The notes: generated by a model from the letters alone, not told the origin. A DNA stretch of 64,000 nt from Limnohabitans sp. Rim8 (GCA_945897795.1 CAMDFT010000003.1:23578-87577), one strand, 5' to 3'; shown: positions 51,747-63,665, counted from the first letter of the stretch. Numbers and translations: made by a program.

Positions 51747-52551
51747 AACGGGTTGGAAATTTGGCCTTGATTGCAATGCCGAGCCGACTGCTTGTCGGCC
51801 TGGCACGCCATGTCTCAGACCTGGACTGAGCCAATGGTGCCTGAGTGTTCTTGCACTGAGCTTGAGCATGCAGCTTGGGGCTCAAACACCAACGGCCCCC
51901 TCCGCGACTGCCCCAACCTCGGCTGAGCAACAGAGTTCTTTGCCCAGCGCGTCCGCGTCTGACAGTGCCCATTCTGGCGTACCATCTGATCCGACTTTAC
52001 TGGCCATACCGGCACTGGGACACAGTGTGCACCTCCCGTCGGCATCCAACGCCTCCAATACCCACCCCGCCCCCGACTCGGGTGCTTGGCAGTCCTTGAG
52101 CAAACGTCAAAAACTGGCCCTTGCACCTTTGGCAGCGGATTGGCATGAGCTGACGGCTCAGCAACGCCAAAAATGGCTGACCCTGTCCACAAACTTTTTC
52201 CAACTGAGTGACGAGGAGCAGATGACCCTGCACAGCCGCATGCGGGAATGGGCGGCGCTCAGTCCTCGCCAACGCAGCCAAGCGCGCTTTCACTTCAACA
52301 CCACCCAATCCCTGTCTGCGCAAGACAAGCGGGCCCAGTGGGAGGCCTACCAGGCGTTGTCCGATCAGGAAAAACACAAGCTGTCTTCGGGCCCCAAACC
52401 GCCCGCCAAAAGTGCCGCCCGCAGTTTCGCAACGCCCAGCACCCGCTTGGTCAGCCCCCCCCTGCTGCCCGTCAATGCCACACGGGCAATTCAGCGTGTG
52501 GCGCCTTCAAAACCGATCCACCCCAAAACCTTGTTGCCTCAGCCCTCTTGA
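51739..52551 (+). CDS. DUF3106-containing secreted protein
   Basis: This is a 270-aa protein from the ATG at 51739 that overlaps the upstream stop. It has a likely signal sequence (LSQWCLSVLALSLSMQLGAQ), a Ser/Pro/Ala-rich stretch, and then the DUF3106 domain (LSKRQKLALAPLAADWHELT, AQQRQKWLTLSTNFFQL, LSPRQRSQARFHFNTTQSLS), a repetitive helical pattern of unknown function. With the sigma factor and DUF3619 it forms a three-gene overlapping set seen in Burkholderiales. A periplasmic stress-sensing role is a guess. Confidence 0.78.
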   Translation: MTETGWKFGLDCNAEPTACRPGTPCLRPGLSQWCLSVLALSLSMQLGAQTPTAPSATAPTSAEQQSSLPSASASDSAHSGVPSDPTLLAIPALGHSVHLPSASNASNTHPAPDSGAWQSLSKRQKLALAPLAADWHELTAQQRQKWLTLSTNFFQLSDEEQMTLHSRMREWAALSPRQRSQARFHFNTTQSLSAQDKRAQWEAYQALSDQEKHKLSSGPKPPAKSAARSFATPSTRLVSPPLLPVNATRAIQRVAPSKPIHPKTLLPQPS

Positions 52552-52706
52552 TCCATGCAGCGCGGCTCATTCGCGCATTTGAGCCACAATGGGTGCGACT
52601 GACCAACGCTCAGTCCCTCACGCTGTGGCGAACAAACCCTCCGGCCTGCGCCTGCTGGCAGCGCTGAACCCTTTTGCCATTCAATCTTCAATCATCTATT
52701 GCTGCC

Positions 52707-53234
52707 ATGACCCAGCGCGTGCCCGCCTCACCGACACACCCCGTACAGCCTGCCGCCGACCCGCTGGCCGCCCCATCGCTCAAACGGCGCATGGCCTGCT
52801 GGCTTTACGAAGGCATGCTGCTCTTCGGTGTCGTGTTCATTGCGGGCTACTTGTTTGGCACGCTGAGCCAGACCCGCCACGCCTTGGACAACCGTCCAGG
52901 CTTGCAGGCCTTTCTGTTTCTGATAATCGGGATTTACTTCACCTGGTTTTGGCACCGGGGCCAAACCCTGGCCATGAAAACCTGGCATGTCAAAGTCGTC
53001 AGTGCGCAAGGTCTGCCCCTGAGCCAAAGCCGCGCCCTGCTGCGCTACCTGCTAAGTTGGATGTGGTTTTTGCCGCCGCTGCTGCTGACCATTCCTTTAG
53101 GCCTGCCACCCGGCTCGATGGGTCTGCTCTGTTTTGTCTGGGTGCTGATCTGGGCCTTGCTCAGCCGCTTTCACCCCCAGCGCCAGTTCTGGCACGACGC
53201 CTGGGCTGGCACCCGGCTGGTTTCTGCCAAATGA
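52707..53234 (+). CDS. RDD-family membrane protein
   Basis: This is a 175-aa membrane protein from the ATG at 52707. The RDD domain covers RRMACWLYEGMLLFGVVFIA through the last helix and GTRLVSAK, with four hydrophobic segments. LAMKTWHVKVVSAQGLPLSQ is a typical RDD block. The family has been linked to transport, but no substrate is known. The stop overlaps the start of the next gene (ATGA). Confidence 0.85.
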   Translation: MTQRVPASPTHPVQPAADPLAAPSLKRRMACWLYEGMLLFGVVFIAGYLFGTLSQTRHALDNRPGLQAFLFLIIGIYFTWFWHRGQTLAMKTWHVKVVSAQGLPLSQSRALLRYLLSWMWFLPPLLLTIPLGLPPGSMGLLCFVWVLIWALLSRFHPQRQFWHDAWAGTRLVSAK

Positions 53235-53842
53235 ACAAGCCCCACCCTCTCCAGGCTGCAAAACCCGCCTTCTCGGTTTGCGTTTACTGCGGCTCCAAGC
53301 CCGGAAACAAGACCGAGTTTGCGCAAATCGCGGTGCAAGTGGGGACCTGGATCGGCGCGCACGGCGGTCAGCTGGTCTATGGTGGGGGGCGCAACGGCCT
53401 GATGGGCTTGGTGGCCGAAGCCACGCTGGCCGCAGGCGGCACGGTGGTCGGCATCATCCCCAAAGCCTTGGTCGAAAAAGAATGGGCGCACCATGGTTGC
53501 ACCGAGCTGCATGTGGTGGACACCATGCACGAGCGCAAACGCCTCATGGCCGACAAGGCCGACGCTTTTTTGGCCCTGCCCGGCGGCATCGGCACGTTTG
53601 AAGAATTGTTTGAGGTCTGGACTTGGCGTCAGCTGGGTTACCACGACAAGCCGGTCGGCATCCTGAACAGCTTGGGTTATTACGATGGCTTGATGGCCTT
53701 CATTGGCCAAGTGGTGCAAGACGGTTTCATGGGCGATTGGCAAACCGATCTGGTCACCCTGGGCAACGAACCCGAAGTACTGCTGCAAAACTTGGTGCAA
53801 AAAGCAGGCTTTTCACCCAAGGCCAAAATCGAACTGATCTGA
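53231..53842 (+). CDS. LOG-family protein (TIGR00730, cytokinin riboside monophosphate phosphoribohydrolase-like)
   Basis: This is a 203-aa Rossmann-fold protein. From the ATG at 53231 the N-terminus reads FSVCVYCGSKPGNKTEFAQI. The signature PGGxGTxxE appears as LALPGGIGTFEELFEVWTWR, with upstream GGQLVYGGGRNGLMGLVAEA. LOG proteins split nucleoside monophosphates into base and ribose phosphate. The 417-aa ORF of the track extends through the RDD gene and is rejected. Confidence 0.9.
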   Translation: MNKPHPLQAAKPAFSVCVYCGSKPGNKTEFAQIAVQVGTWIGAHGGQLVYGGGRNGLMGLVAEATLAAGGTVVGIIPKALVEKEWAHHGCTELHVVDTMHERKRLMADKADAFLALPGGIGTFEELFEVWTWRQLGYHDKPVGILNSLGYYDGLMAFIGQVVQDGFMGDWQTDLVTLGNEPEVLLQNLVQKAGFSPKAKIELI

Positions 53843-53858
53843 CCTTTGACGCGAGCTG

Positions 53859-53882
53859 AGCCGGGCTGCGCAGCCCGGCTTT
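53859..53882. terminator. Bidirectional terminator between the LOG gene and PII
   Basis: A 22-bp perfect palindrome AGCCGGGCTGCGCAGCCCGGCT is followed by TTT. It sits between the convergent LOG (+) and PII (-) genes and can fold on both strands. Confidence 0.75.
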
Positions 53883-53886
53883 CCCA

Positions 53887-55934
<2,048 letters not shown>

Positions 55935-55938
55935 ACAG

Positions 55939-57138
55939 GTGCTGGAAAATGTGAGCTTGAATTATGTCACCCGGGTGCAGGATGACCTGCGCGCTATCGC
56001 GCCTGAAGCCTGGGACAGCTTGCTTGCCCAGCAAGACGCCCCATCCCCCTTCATGCTGCATGCCTATTTGTCGGCCATGCAGACCAGCCAATCGGCCGCG
56101 CCCGAGACCGGCTGGACGCTGCAAGTCATCAGCCTGTGGCGCAGCACCCCGCAAGGCGATGTGTTGGCCGCCGCCTGCCCGCTGTACATCAAGACGCATT
56201 CACGCGGCGAATACGTGTTTGACCACGCCTGGGCCGACGCCTACCAGCGCCACGGCCTGGACTATTACCCCAAAGCCTTGGTCGCCCCGCCCTTCACCCC
56301 AGTGCCCGGCAGCCGCTTGCTGGCCGAAACCGACGAGGCCCGCCGGGCCCTGCTGGCCGCCTTGCTGGACATTTGCCAAACCAACGGCATCCCGTCCCTG
56401 CACATTCTGTTTGCCAGCCCGCACGACCTGCAGGCCTGCGAACAAGCCGGGCTGCTGCAACGCGACCAAGTGCAGTTCCACTGGCAAAACCAAGGCTGGC
56501 GCGACTTCGATGACTTTTTGGCCAGCCTGACCCAAGAAAAGCGCAAAAAAATCCGGCAAGAACGCCGCAAAGTGGCCGATGCAGGCGTGACCTTTCGCGC
56601 CGTGCGCGGCCCCGACATGATGGAAGGCGACTGGGCCGTGCTGCTGCGCTGCTACCAGCAAACCTATTGGGAACACGGCAACCCGCCCTATTTGACCCCG
56701 GCGTTTTTTGAGTCCATGCGCACCGACATGGCCGCCAACTGGCTTCTGTTTGTGGCCGAACACGCGGGCCTGCCGATTGGCATCAGCCTGATCGGCCTGC
56801 ACCTGGACGCCCAAGGCCAGCCCGAAGTGGCCTATGGACGCTATTGGGGGGCCCTTGCCCGGGTGGACTGCCTGCACTTTGAAGCCTGCTACTACCAACC
56901 TATCGCATGGTGCATCCAGCACGGCCTCAAACGATTTGAAGGCGGCGCGCAAGGCGAACACAAAATGGCCCGCGCCCTGCTGCCCACCCCCACCCACAGC
57001 GCGCATTGGCTGGCACACCCGGCGTTTTCTGAGGCCGTGGCCCGGTTTTTAGAGCGGGAAAAAGCGGGGGTGGAGAACTACCTGGAAGCGCTTAACCAGC
57101 ACTCGCCGCTCAAACAAACGCCCCAGTCCAACTTGTAG
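55939..57138 (+). CDS. COG3146/GNAT-like acyltransferase-fold protein
   Basis: This is a 399-aa protein of the family annotated as peptidoglycan biosynthesis/recognition (FemAB/GNAT-like fold). GTG at 55939 with GGAGAG upstream is preferred over the ORF-track start inside nadE. Typical blocks are SPFMLHAYLSAMQTSQSAAP, LTQEKRKKIRQERRKVADAG and FEGGAQGEHKMARALLPTPT. The cellular substrate is unknown. Its start lies 4 bp from that of nadE in divergent orientation, so the promoters must overlap the two genes. Confidence 0.82.
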   Translation: MLENVSLNYVTRVQDDLRAIAPEAWDSLLAQQDAPSPFMLHAYLSAMQTSQSAAPETGWTLQVISLWRSTPQGDVLAAACPLYIKTHSRGEYVFDHAWADAYQRHGLDYYPKALVAPPFTPVPGSRLLAETDEARRALLAALLDICQTNGIPSLHILFASPHDLQACEQAGLLQRDQVQFHWQNQGWRDFDDFLASLTQEKRKKIRQERRKVADAGVTFRAVRGPDMMEGDWAVLLRCYQQTYWEHGNPPYLTPAFFESMRTDMAANWLLFVAEHAGLPIGISLIGLHLDAQGQPEVAYGRYWGALARVDCLHFEACYYQPIAWCIQHGLKRFEGGAQGEHKMARALLPTPTHSAHWLAHPAFSEAVARFLEREKAGVENYLEALNQHSPLKQTPQSNL

Positions 57139-57344
57139 GCCGGCACCTTCAGGTCCGACATGAAGCCTTGTGCGCCATCGCCATCCGCGATGTCACACCA
57201 CGAGAACAATTCTTACGGCCAAACCACAGCCTGCGCCCCCTCCAGAGAAATTCTGTCTCAGTCCGGCGAATGAATCGCCTTGCGGGGGCTTGATTTTTGA
57301 CACGTTCAGTGGCTCACTGGCTGGCATAAAAATGCATCGGGAGG

Positions 57345-57360
57345 GTAGCTTTAAAGCTAC
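57345..57360. promoter_or_regulatory. Palindromic operator upstream of the HigBA-type operon
   Basis: GTAGCTTTAAAGCTAC is a perfect 16-bp palindrome ending 7 bp before the toxin ATG. Toxin-antitoxin operons are usually autorepressed by the antitoxin at such palindromes (inference). The rest of the 57139-57344 gap shows nothing else I can support. Confidence 0.6.
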
Positions 57361-57367
57361 AATTGGC

Positions 57368-57694
57368 ATGTTTCTTTTAAAGCACTACGTCAGCCCTCAG
57401 GGGGTGGACCTGTTTGGTTTGTGGCTGGATGAACTGCGAGACAAACAAGCAAGAGCCAGAGTTTCTGCACGCCTGCTGCGTCTGCAAAACGGGAATTTTG
57501 GTGATTGCAAGCCTGTTGGGGCGGGAGTTTGGGAGCTGCGGATTGATTGGGGTCCGGGCTACCGCGTCTATTACGCCTTGGCCGACAAAAAAGTCGTCTT
57601 GCTGTGCCAAGGAGGAGACAAGCGCTCGCAGCAAGCCGATATCGACCGAGCAATGCAGCGTTGGTTGGAATGGCAAACAAGGAGTTCAACATGA
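57368..57694 (+). CDS. RelE/HigB-type toxin (addiction module killer protein)
   Basis: This is a 108-aa toxin-like protein of the TIGR02683 group. From the ATG at 57368 it reads VDLFGLWLDELRDKQARARV, then RLLRLQNGNFGDCKPVGAGV, ELRIDWGPGYRVYYALADKK and VVLLCQGGDKRSQQADIDRA, all family blocks. It would be a ribosome-dependent mRNA interferase. The ORF track extends 66 codons upstream over the palindrome and is rejected. The stop overlaps the antitoxin start (ATGA), with toxin first as in HigBA. Confidence 0.88.
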   Translation: MFLLKHYVSPQGVDLFGLWLDELRDKQARARVSARLLRLQNGNFGDCKPVGAGVWELRIDWGPGYRVYYALADKKVVLLCQGGDKRSQQADIDRAMQRWLEWQTRSST

Positions 57695-57984
57695 ATGAAA
57701 CCGCAAAACACGATGACTGGCTTTTTCAACAACTCCAAGATGCCGAATTTGCCGCCGAATACCTGAATGCGGCCAATGAGGATGACGATCCCAAGACTTA
57801 TTTGGCCGCTTTGCGCAAAGTGGTTGAGGCGCGCTGCGGCATGACAGCTTTGGCTGCGCAGACCCAGCTGTCACGCGAAACGCTTTACCGAACCTTGTCG
57901 GCCCGGGGCAATCCCACGATCAAAACATTGGCGGCTGTGCTCAAAGCCACGGGCCTGCGAATATCCATCGCGCCAGTCCCATAA
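57691..57984 (+). CDS. HigA-type antitoxin (addiction module antidote protein)
   Basis: This is a 97-aa antitoxin with a helix-turn-helix (MTALAAQTQLSRETLYRTLS, ARGNPTIKTLAAVLKATGLR) following an N-terminal segment (AEFAAEYLNAANEDDDPKTY). It would neutralise the preceding toxin and repress the operon through the upstream palindrome. AAGGAG precedes the ATG. It is followed by a bidirectional terminator. Confidence 0.88.
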   Translation: MNETAKHDDWLFQQLQDAEFAAEYLNAANEDDDPKTYLAALRKVVEARCGMTALAAQTQLSRETLYRTLSARGNPTIKTLAAVLKATGLRISIAPVP

Positions 57985-58054
57985 AAAACGCCTGGGCGGC
58001 GCAAACCGGGCAGGCGTTTTTGGGGGTTCAATGGCTTCCAATAGAAGCCATTGA
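57985..58054. terminator. Terminator between the toxin-antitoxin operon and ppa, plus adjacent hairpin
   Basis: AAAACGCCTG (57985-57994) pairs with CAGGCGTTTT (58011-58020), with A and T tracts on the outer sides, so it works for both convergent units. Next to it, TCAATGGCTTC/GAAGCCATTGA (58028-58054) forms a second 11-bp perfect hairpin just beyond the ppa stop, without a T-run. Confidence 0.75.
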
Positions 58055-58063
58055 GCCAGGCGC

Positions 58064-58600
58064 TCAGGCCTTGGTTTTGTTGTAAGCCGCGATGCCGTCC
58101 AGGATTTCCTTGTGGGCGGATTCTTTGCCTTCCCATCCCAGCACTTTGACCCACTTGCCTTTTTCGAGGTCTTTGTAGTGCTCAAAGAAGTGGGCGATCG
58201 CGTTGCGGCGCATCGCGTTCACATCCGAGATGTCTTGCCAGTGGTCGTACATCGGCAAAATTTTGCTGGTCGGCACAGCAACCACCTTGCCATCCACACC
58301 GGCCTCGTCTTCCATCATCAAAATGCCCAAGGCTCGGCAGGGCACGACCACACCGGGGTGCAAGGCGTAAGGGGTGATCACCAACACGTCCACCGGGTCT
58401 CCGTCGCCAGACAGGGTTTGGGGCACGTAGCCGTAATTGGTGGGGTAGTGCATGGCCGTGGTCATGAAACGGTCCACGAACAAGGCGCCGGTTTCCTTGT
58501 CCACTTCGTACTTGATCGGATCGGCGTTCATCGGGATTTCGATGATCACGTTGAAAGTTTCGGGCGCTTGTTTGCCGGGGGTCACGTTGTCGAGGGACAT
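58064..58600 (-). CDS. ppa: Inorganic pyrophosphatase (soluble, family I)
   Basis: Ppa hydrolyses PPi to phosphate in the cytoplasm. From the ATG at 58600 it is 178 aa. Metal-binding residues appear in [20 protein letters not shown] and the lysine/aspartate segment [19 protein letters not shown]. The longer ORF-track start is rejected because the family starts near MSLDNV. It is divergent from hppA, which encodes the membrane-bound counterpart. Confidence 0.95.
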   Translation of the reverse strand: MSLDNVTPGKQAPETFNVIIEIPMNADPIKYEVDKETGALFVDRFMTTAMHYPTNYGYVPQTLSGDGDPVDVLVITPYALHPGVVVPCRALGILMMEDEAGVDGKVVAVPTSKILPMYDHWQDISDVNAMRRNAIAHFFEHYKDLEKGKWVKVLGWEGKESAHKEILDGIAAYNKTKA

Positions 58601-58817
58601 CTTGCAGGTCTCGGGGTGAAAAGTTAAAGAAAAACGAAGATCTCTAGGGATTAACCCCGATTTTACTTTCACAAGGCTTGCGCTGATCGTGTCCCAGCCT
58701 CTTTAATGTGCCGTTGGCCAATCGTTCTCCGGTTTCGGTGATCGAGGAAGCAACGCCATGGAGGGGTCTCCGGTGCGTTGCCCCTCTGTTCAGCGACAAC
58801 CATCGAGGAGTACAACG

Positions 58818-60887
58818 ATGACAGGAAATTCAGCGCTCGTTCTGGCGCTCGTATGTGGTTTGATTGCCGTGGCTTACGGCATTTGGGCCCGAGGGTGGAT
58901 CCTTTCTCAAGATGCCGGCAATGCCCGGATGCAGGAAATTGCAGCGGCCATTCAGGATGGTGCTGCGGCCTATCTGGCCCGGCAATACAAAACCATCGCC
59001 ATCGTTGGCGTGGTGCTGGCCATCCTGATGGGCATCTTTCTGGATGGCATCACCGCCATCGGTTTCGTGATTGGCGCGGTGCTTTCGGGCGCGTGCGGCT
59101 TTATCGGCATGAATGTGTCGGTCAAAGCCAACGTGCGCACGGCCCAGGCCGCCACCAAAGGCATTGGCCCGGCGCTGGACGTGGCGTTTCGGGGTGGTGC
59201 CATCACCGGCATGCTGGTGGTGGGCTTGGGTCTGTTGGGTGTGTCCGGTTTTTACTGGTTTTTGGTGGGCAACGGCAACCTCACGCCTGACAAAAATCTG
59301 GCTACCTTGCTTAACCCCCTGATCGGCTTTGCCTTCGGCTCCTCGCTGATCTCCATTTTTGCCCGACTGGGCGGTGGCATTTTCACCAAGGGCGCTGACG
59401 TGGGCGCCGACCTGGTGGGCAAAGTGGAAGCGGGCATTCCCGAGGACGATCCGCGCAACCCGGCCGTGATTGCCGACAACGTGGGCGACAACGTGGGCGA
59501 CTGCGCCGGCATGGCCGCCGACCTGTTCGAGACGTATGCCGTGACCTTGATCGCGACCATGGTGCTGGGGGCCTTGCTGATTTCGGCGGCCCCAGGTCAG
59601 GCCGTGCTGTACCCACTGGCCCTGGGCGCGGTATCCATCATCGCCTCCATCATTGGCTGCTTCTTCGTCAAGGCCTCTCCGGGCATGACCAATGTGATGC
59701 CCGCGCTCTACAAAGGCCTGGCCATCTCGGGCGTGCTGTCCTTGATTGCCTTTTACTTTGTCACCACCTGGCTGATGCCTGACAACGCCCTGGGCGCTGC
59801 GGGCAGCCAGATGAAGCTGTTTGGTGCCTGCGCCGTGGGGCTGGTGCTCACGGCCGCCTTGGTCTGGATCACCGAGTTCTACACCGGCACGCAATACGCC
59901 CCGGTGCAGCACATCGCGCAAGCCTCGACCACCGGCCACGGCACCAACATCATCGCTGGTCTGGGCGTGTCCATGCGCTCCACCGCATGGCCAGTGATGT
60001 TCGTCTGTCTGGCCATCTGGACAGCTTATGCGCTGGGTGGCTTGTACGGCATCGCCGTGGCGGCTACCTCCATGCTGAGCATGGCGGGCATCGTGGTGGC
60101 GCTGGACGCTTATGGCCCCATCACCGACAACGCGGGCGGCATTGCCGAAATGGCCGAAATGCCCAGCAGCGTGCGCGACGTCACCGACCCGCTGGATGCC
60201 GTGGGCAACACCACCAAGGCTGTGACCAAGGGTTACGCCATTGGCTCAGCAGGCCTGGCCTCGCTGGTGCTGTTTGCCGACTACACGCACAAACTGGAGG
60301 CCTACGGCAAGGCCATCAGCTTTGACCTGTCCGACCCTCTGGTCATCATTGGCCTGTTCATTGGCGGGCTGATCCCCTACCTGTTCGGGGCCATGGCCAT
60401 GGAAGCGGTGGGCCGGGCTGCAGGCAGCGTGGTGGTTGAAGTGCGCCGCCAGTTCAAGGAGATCCCCGGCATCATGGAAGGCACGGCCAAGCCCGAATAC
60501 GGCAAAGCCGTTGACATGCTGACCACAGCCGCCATCAAGGAAATGGTCATCCCAAGCCTGTTGCCCGTGGTGGTGCCGGTGCTGGTGGGCCTGATTCTGG
60601 GGCCCAAGGCGCTGGGCGGTTTGCTGATGGGCACCATCATCACCGGCCTGTTTGTGGCGATTTCCATGTGCACTGGGGGTGGTGCTTGGGACAACGCCAA
60701 GAAATACATCGAAGACGGCCACCACGGCGGCAAGGGCTCAGACGCCCACAAGGCAGCCGTGACCGGTGATACGGTGGGTGACCCTTACAAGGACACCGCT
60801 GGCCCGGCCATCAACCCGCTGATCAAGATCATCAACATCGTGGCGCTTTTGATCGTGCCGCTGGTGATGCAGGTTCACGGTACCTGA
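58818..60887 (+). CDS. hppA: Membrane-bound proton-translocating pyrophosphatase (K+-independent type)
   Basis: HppA couples PPi hydrolysis to H+ export. From the ATG at 58818 (GAGGAG upstream) it is 689 aa with about 16 membrane helices. The active-site motif [20 protein letters not shown] and the acidic [20 protein letters not shown] are present. [10 protein letters not shown] carries Lys where K+-dependent enzymes have Ala, indicating the K+-independent H+ pump class. In phototrophs this enzyme conserves energy from PPi made in light or biosynthesis. A strong terminator follows. Confidence 0.95.
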   Translation: MTGNSALVLALVCGLIAVAYGIWARGWILSQDAGNARMQEIAAAIQDGAAAYLARQYKTIAIVGVVLAILMGIFLDGITAIGFVIGAVLSGACGFIGMNVSVKANVRTAQAATKGIGPALDVAFRGGAITGMLVVGLGLLGVSGFYWFLVGNGNLTPDKNLATLLNPLIGFAFGSSLISIFARLGGGIFTKGADVGADLVGKVEAGIPEDDPRNPAVIADNVGDNVGDCAGMAADLFETYAVTLIATMVLGALLISAAPGQAVLYPLALGAVSIIASIIGCFFVKASPGMTNVMPALYKGLAISGVLSLIAFYFVTTWLMPDNALGAAGSQMKLFGACAVGLVLTAALVWITEFYTGTQYAPVQHIAQASTTGHGTNIIAGLGVSMRSTAWPVMFVCLAIWTAYALGGLYGIAVAATSMLSMAGIVVALDAYGPITDNAGGIAEMAEMPSSVRDVTDPLDAVGNTTKAVTKGYAIGSAGLASLVLFADYTHKLEAYGKAISFDLSDPLVIIGLFIGGLIPYLFGAMAMEAVGRAAGSVVVEVRRQFKEIPGIMEGTAKPEYGKAVDMLTTAAIKEMVIPSLLPVVVPVLVGLILGPKALGGLLMGTIITGLFVAISMCTGGGAWDNAKKYIEDGHHGGKGSDAHKAAVTGDTVGDPYKDTAGPAINPLIKIINIVALLIVPLVMQVHGT

Positions 60888-60905
60888 TCTTCTTTGCAAG
60901 GTCTG

Positions 60906-60933
60906 AAAGGCCCGCTTTGGCGGGCCTTTTTTT
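60906..60933 (+). terminator. Intrinsic terminator after hppA
   Basis: The stem AGGCCCGC/GCGGGCCT with a 4-nt loop is followed by seven T, 20 bp after the hppA stop. Confidence 0.85.
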
Positions 60934-61007
60934 GTGCTCGGCTGAGCCGCAAAGGTCGATGTCCCGTGGGTGATTTTCAAAATCCTGCCCGGGTTCACAA
61001 TAGGCCC

Positions 61008-62441
61008 ATGCAAATGAATTTCATCGCCAACCAATCCATCCCCGCCCTGGCAGGCCAAACCATTGATGTGCTCGACCCGTCTGACGGGCTGGTGTTTGAG
61101 CAGATCCCGCGCAGCCAAGAGGCCGACATCGATGCTGCTGTTGTGGCGGCCCGAGCGGCCTTCAACGGCCCTTGGGGCAAGCTGACGGCTGTAGAGCGCG
61201 GGCGCTTGCTCATGAAGCTGTCGCAAAAAGTGAGCGAGCACGCCGCCGAACTGGCCGCCCTGGAGCAGCGCGATTGCGGCAAGCCCACCAAACAGGCCGC
61301 CGCCGATTCGGTGGCCTTGGCGCGTTACTTTGAGTTTTATGCCGGGGCCTGCGACAAGCTGCACGGCGAGACCCTGCCCTACCAAAACGGCTACAGCGTG
61401 CTGACTTGGCGCGAGCCGCATGGCGTGACGGGCCATGTGATCCCCTGGAACTACCCGATGCAGATTTTTGGGCGCAGCGTGGGCGGCGCTTTGGCTGCGG
61501 GCAACGCCTGCGTGGTCAAACCGGCCGAAGACGCTTGCCTGTCGCTCATTCGCGTGGCGCAGCTGGCCGCCGAGGTGGGTTTCCCGCCCGGGGCCATCAA
61601 CATCGTCACCGGTTACGGCCACGAAGTGGGCGATGCGCTGGCGCGTCACCCCGGCATTGACCACATCAGCTTCACCGGCAGCCCCCGCGTGGGCACGCTC
61701 ATCCAGCAAGTGGCGGCTGAGCGGCATTGTCCCGTGACGCTGGAGCTGGGTGGCAAGAGCCCGCAGATTATTTTTGACGATGCCGACCTGGACGCGGCCA
61801 TTCCGGTGGTGGTGAACGCCATCGTGCAAAACTCGGGGCAGACCTGCAGCGCAGGCTCACGCGTTCTGATTCAACAAGGCATTTACGAACCGCTATTGAA
61901 GCGCCTGGGCGAAGCCTTTGGCCGCCTGCAGGTGGGCTCGGCCGCGATGAACCTGGACCTGGGGCCTTTGATACGCGCCAGCCAGTTGGAGCGAGTGACG
62001 GGTTTCTTGGACCAAGCCCGCGCAGACGGCATTGCCACGGTGGCCCAAGGGCAAATTGCGGCAGGTGTGCCTGCGGGCGGCTTTTACCAAGCCCCCACTT
62101 TGCTGCGCGATGTGCCGGTGATGCACCGCCTGGCGCAAGAAGAAGTGTTTGGCCCGGTGCTGTCGGCCATGTCCTTCACCGACGAAGACCACGCCGTCGA
62201 ATTGGCCAATGCCACCGAGTTCGGTTTGGTGGCCGGTATCTGGACACGCGATGGTGGCCGCCAATTCCGCATGGCCAAGCGCGTGCGCAGCGGCCAGGTG
62301 TTCATCAACAACTACGGCGCAGGCGGAGGTGTGGAACTGCCCTTTGGCGGCGTCAAGTCCTCGGGCTATGGCCGCGAAAAAGGCTTTGAAGCCTTGCTGG
62401 GCTTCACCACCCTCAAGACGGTGGCGATCCAGCACGGTTGA
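61008..62441 (+). CDS. Aldehyde dehydrogenase family protein
   Basis: This is an NAD(P)-dependent aldehyde dehydrogenase of 477 aa from the ATG at 61008; the track start at 60894 would run through the hppA terminator. The catalytic Cys is in VQNSGQTCSAGSRVLI, the general-base Glu in VTLELGGKSPQIIFDDADLD, and cofactor residues in VIPWNYPMQIFGRSVGGALA. ALDHs of this type act on betaine, amino or aliphatic aldehydes; the substrate cannot be told. It precedes moaA with a short gap but is probably unrelated in function. Confidence 0.9.
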   Translation: MQMNFIANQSIPALAGQTIDVLDPSDGLVFEQIPRSQEADIDAAVVAARAAFNGPWGKLTAVERGRLLMKLSQKVSEHAAELAALEQRDCGKPTKQAAADSVALARYFEFYAGACDKLHGETLPYQNGYSVLTWREPHGVTGHVIPWNYPMQIFGRSVGGALAAGNACVVKPAEDACLSLIRVAQLAAEVGFPPGAINIVTGYGHEVGDALARHPGIDHISFTGSPRVGTLIQQVAAERHCPVTLELGGKSPQIIFDDADLDAAIPVVVNAIVQNSGQTCSAGSRVLIQQGIYEPLLKRLGEAFGRLQVGSAAMNLDLGPLIRASQLERVTGFLDQARADGIATVAQGQIAAGVPAGGFYQAPTLLRDVPVMHRLAQEEVFGPVLSAMSFTDEDHAVELANATEFGLVAGIWTRDGGRQFRMAKRVRSGQVFINNYGAGGGVELPFGGVKSSGYGREKGFEALLGFTTLKTVAIQHG

Positions 62442-62517
62442 GGCACCCGCATGCGGGGCTCTGCGGTCTTGACCATGTTGTCTGCAAGGCGTGGCGGCTC
62501 GGGCACAATCAACCCCC

Positions 62518-63660
62518 ATGTCTGAACGCGTCATTCCGCTGGTTGACCAGCGCCATCCCAGCTTGCCTTTGCCCACGTTGTTGGCGGGCCAAGACTTGAA
62601 CGCCCTGCCCTTGGACGGCCTGCGCCGCCCGCTGACCGATTTGCGCATCAGCGTGACCGACCGCTGCAACTTCAGGTGCAGCTATTGCATGCCCAAGGAA
62701 GTCTTTGACAAGGACTACGCCTACCTGCCGCACAGCCATCTGCTGAGCTTTGAGGAAATCACCCGAATCGCCACTGTGTTCGTGGGCCGTGGGGTGCGCA
62801 AGATCCGCTTGACGGGTGGTGAGCCGCTGCTGCGAAAGAACATCGAAATACTGATTGAGCAACTGGCCGCGCTGCGCACCCCTGACGGCCAGCCGCTTGA
62901 TTTGACCCTGACCACCAACGGTTCGCTGCTGGCGCGCAAAGCCCAAAGCCTGAAAGGCGCCGGGCTGCAACGCGTGACGGTGAGTCTCGATGGCCTGGAC
63001 GATGCGGTGTTCAGAAGCATGAACGATGTGGACTTTCCGGTGGCCGATGTGCTGGCCGGGATCGAAGCCGCGAGGGCTGCGGGCCTGGGGCCAATCAAGG
63101 TCAACATGGTGGTCAAGCGCGGCACCAATGACCACGAAATTTTGCCCATGGCCCGGCACTTCCAGGGCACAGGCATTGTGCTGCGCTTCATCGAATACAT
63201 GGACGTGGGCGCGACGAACGGTTGGTGCATGGACGAAGTCTTGCCCAGCGCCGAGGTGGTTCGCCGCCTGCATGCCGAGCTGCCGCTGGTGCAGCTGGAC
63301 CCAGCCGCCCCCGGTGAGACCGCCGAGCGCTGGGGCTACGCCAACGCCCAAGGCGAGCATGACCCATTGCTGGGCGAGGTGGGTGTCATCAGCAGCGTGA
63401 CGCAGGCCTTTTGCGGCGACTGCAACCGCGCCCGCCTGTCCACCGAAGGCCGCTTGTATTTGTGCTTGTTTGCCAGTCAAGGCTACGACCTGCGCCAGCT
63501 GCTGCGCGACCCGGCGCAAAGCGACAACGCACTGGCCCAGACGGTGGACGCCATCTGGCGCGGACGGACTGACCAATATTCGGTGCTGCGCAGCCTGCGC
63601 GGGCCGGACACCGCCAGCGGCCCCGGCCACCGAGTGGAAATGAGCTACATCGGAGGCTGA
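62518..63660 (+). CDS. moaA: GTP 3',8-cyclase (molybdenum cofactor biosynthesis)
   Basis: MoaA is the radical SAM enzyme that starts molybdopterin synthesis from GTP. From the ATG at 62518 it is 380 aa. The N-terminal SAM cluster motif CNFRCSYC is in [18 protein letters not shown], and the second cluster's cysteines are in [19 protein letters not shown]. The N-terminal extension of about 45 residues before the SAM motif is longer than in E. coli. The C-terminus ends in GG. mobA follows 5 bp later. Confidence 0.95.
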   Translation: MSERVIPLVDQRHPSLPLPTLLAGQDLNALPLDGLRRPLTDLRISVTDRCNFRCSYCMPKEVFDKDYAYLPHSHLLSFEEITRIATVFVGRGVRKIRLTGGEPLLRKNIEILIEQLAALRTPDGQPLDLTLTTNGSLLARKAQSLKGAGLQRVTVSLDGLDDAVFRSMNDVDFPVADVLAGIEAARAAGLGPIKVNMVVKRGTNDHEILPMARHFQGTGIVLRFIEYMDVGATNGWCMDEVLPSAEVVRRLHAELPLVQLDPAAPGETAERWGYANAQGEHDPLLGEVGVISSVTQAFCGDCNRARLSTEGRLYLCLFASQGYDLRQLLRDPAQSDNALAQTVDAIWRGRTDQYSVLRSLRGPDTASGPGHRVEMSYIGG

Positions 63661-63665
63661 AGGCC

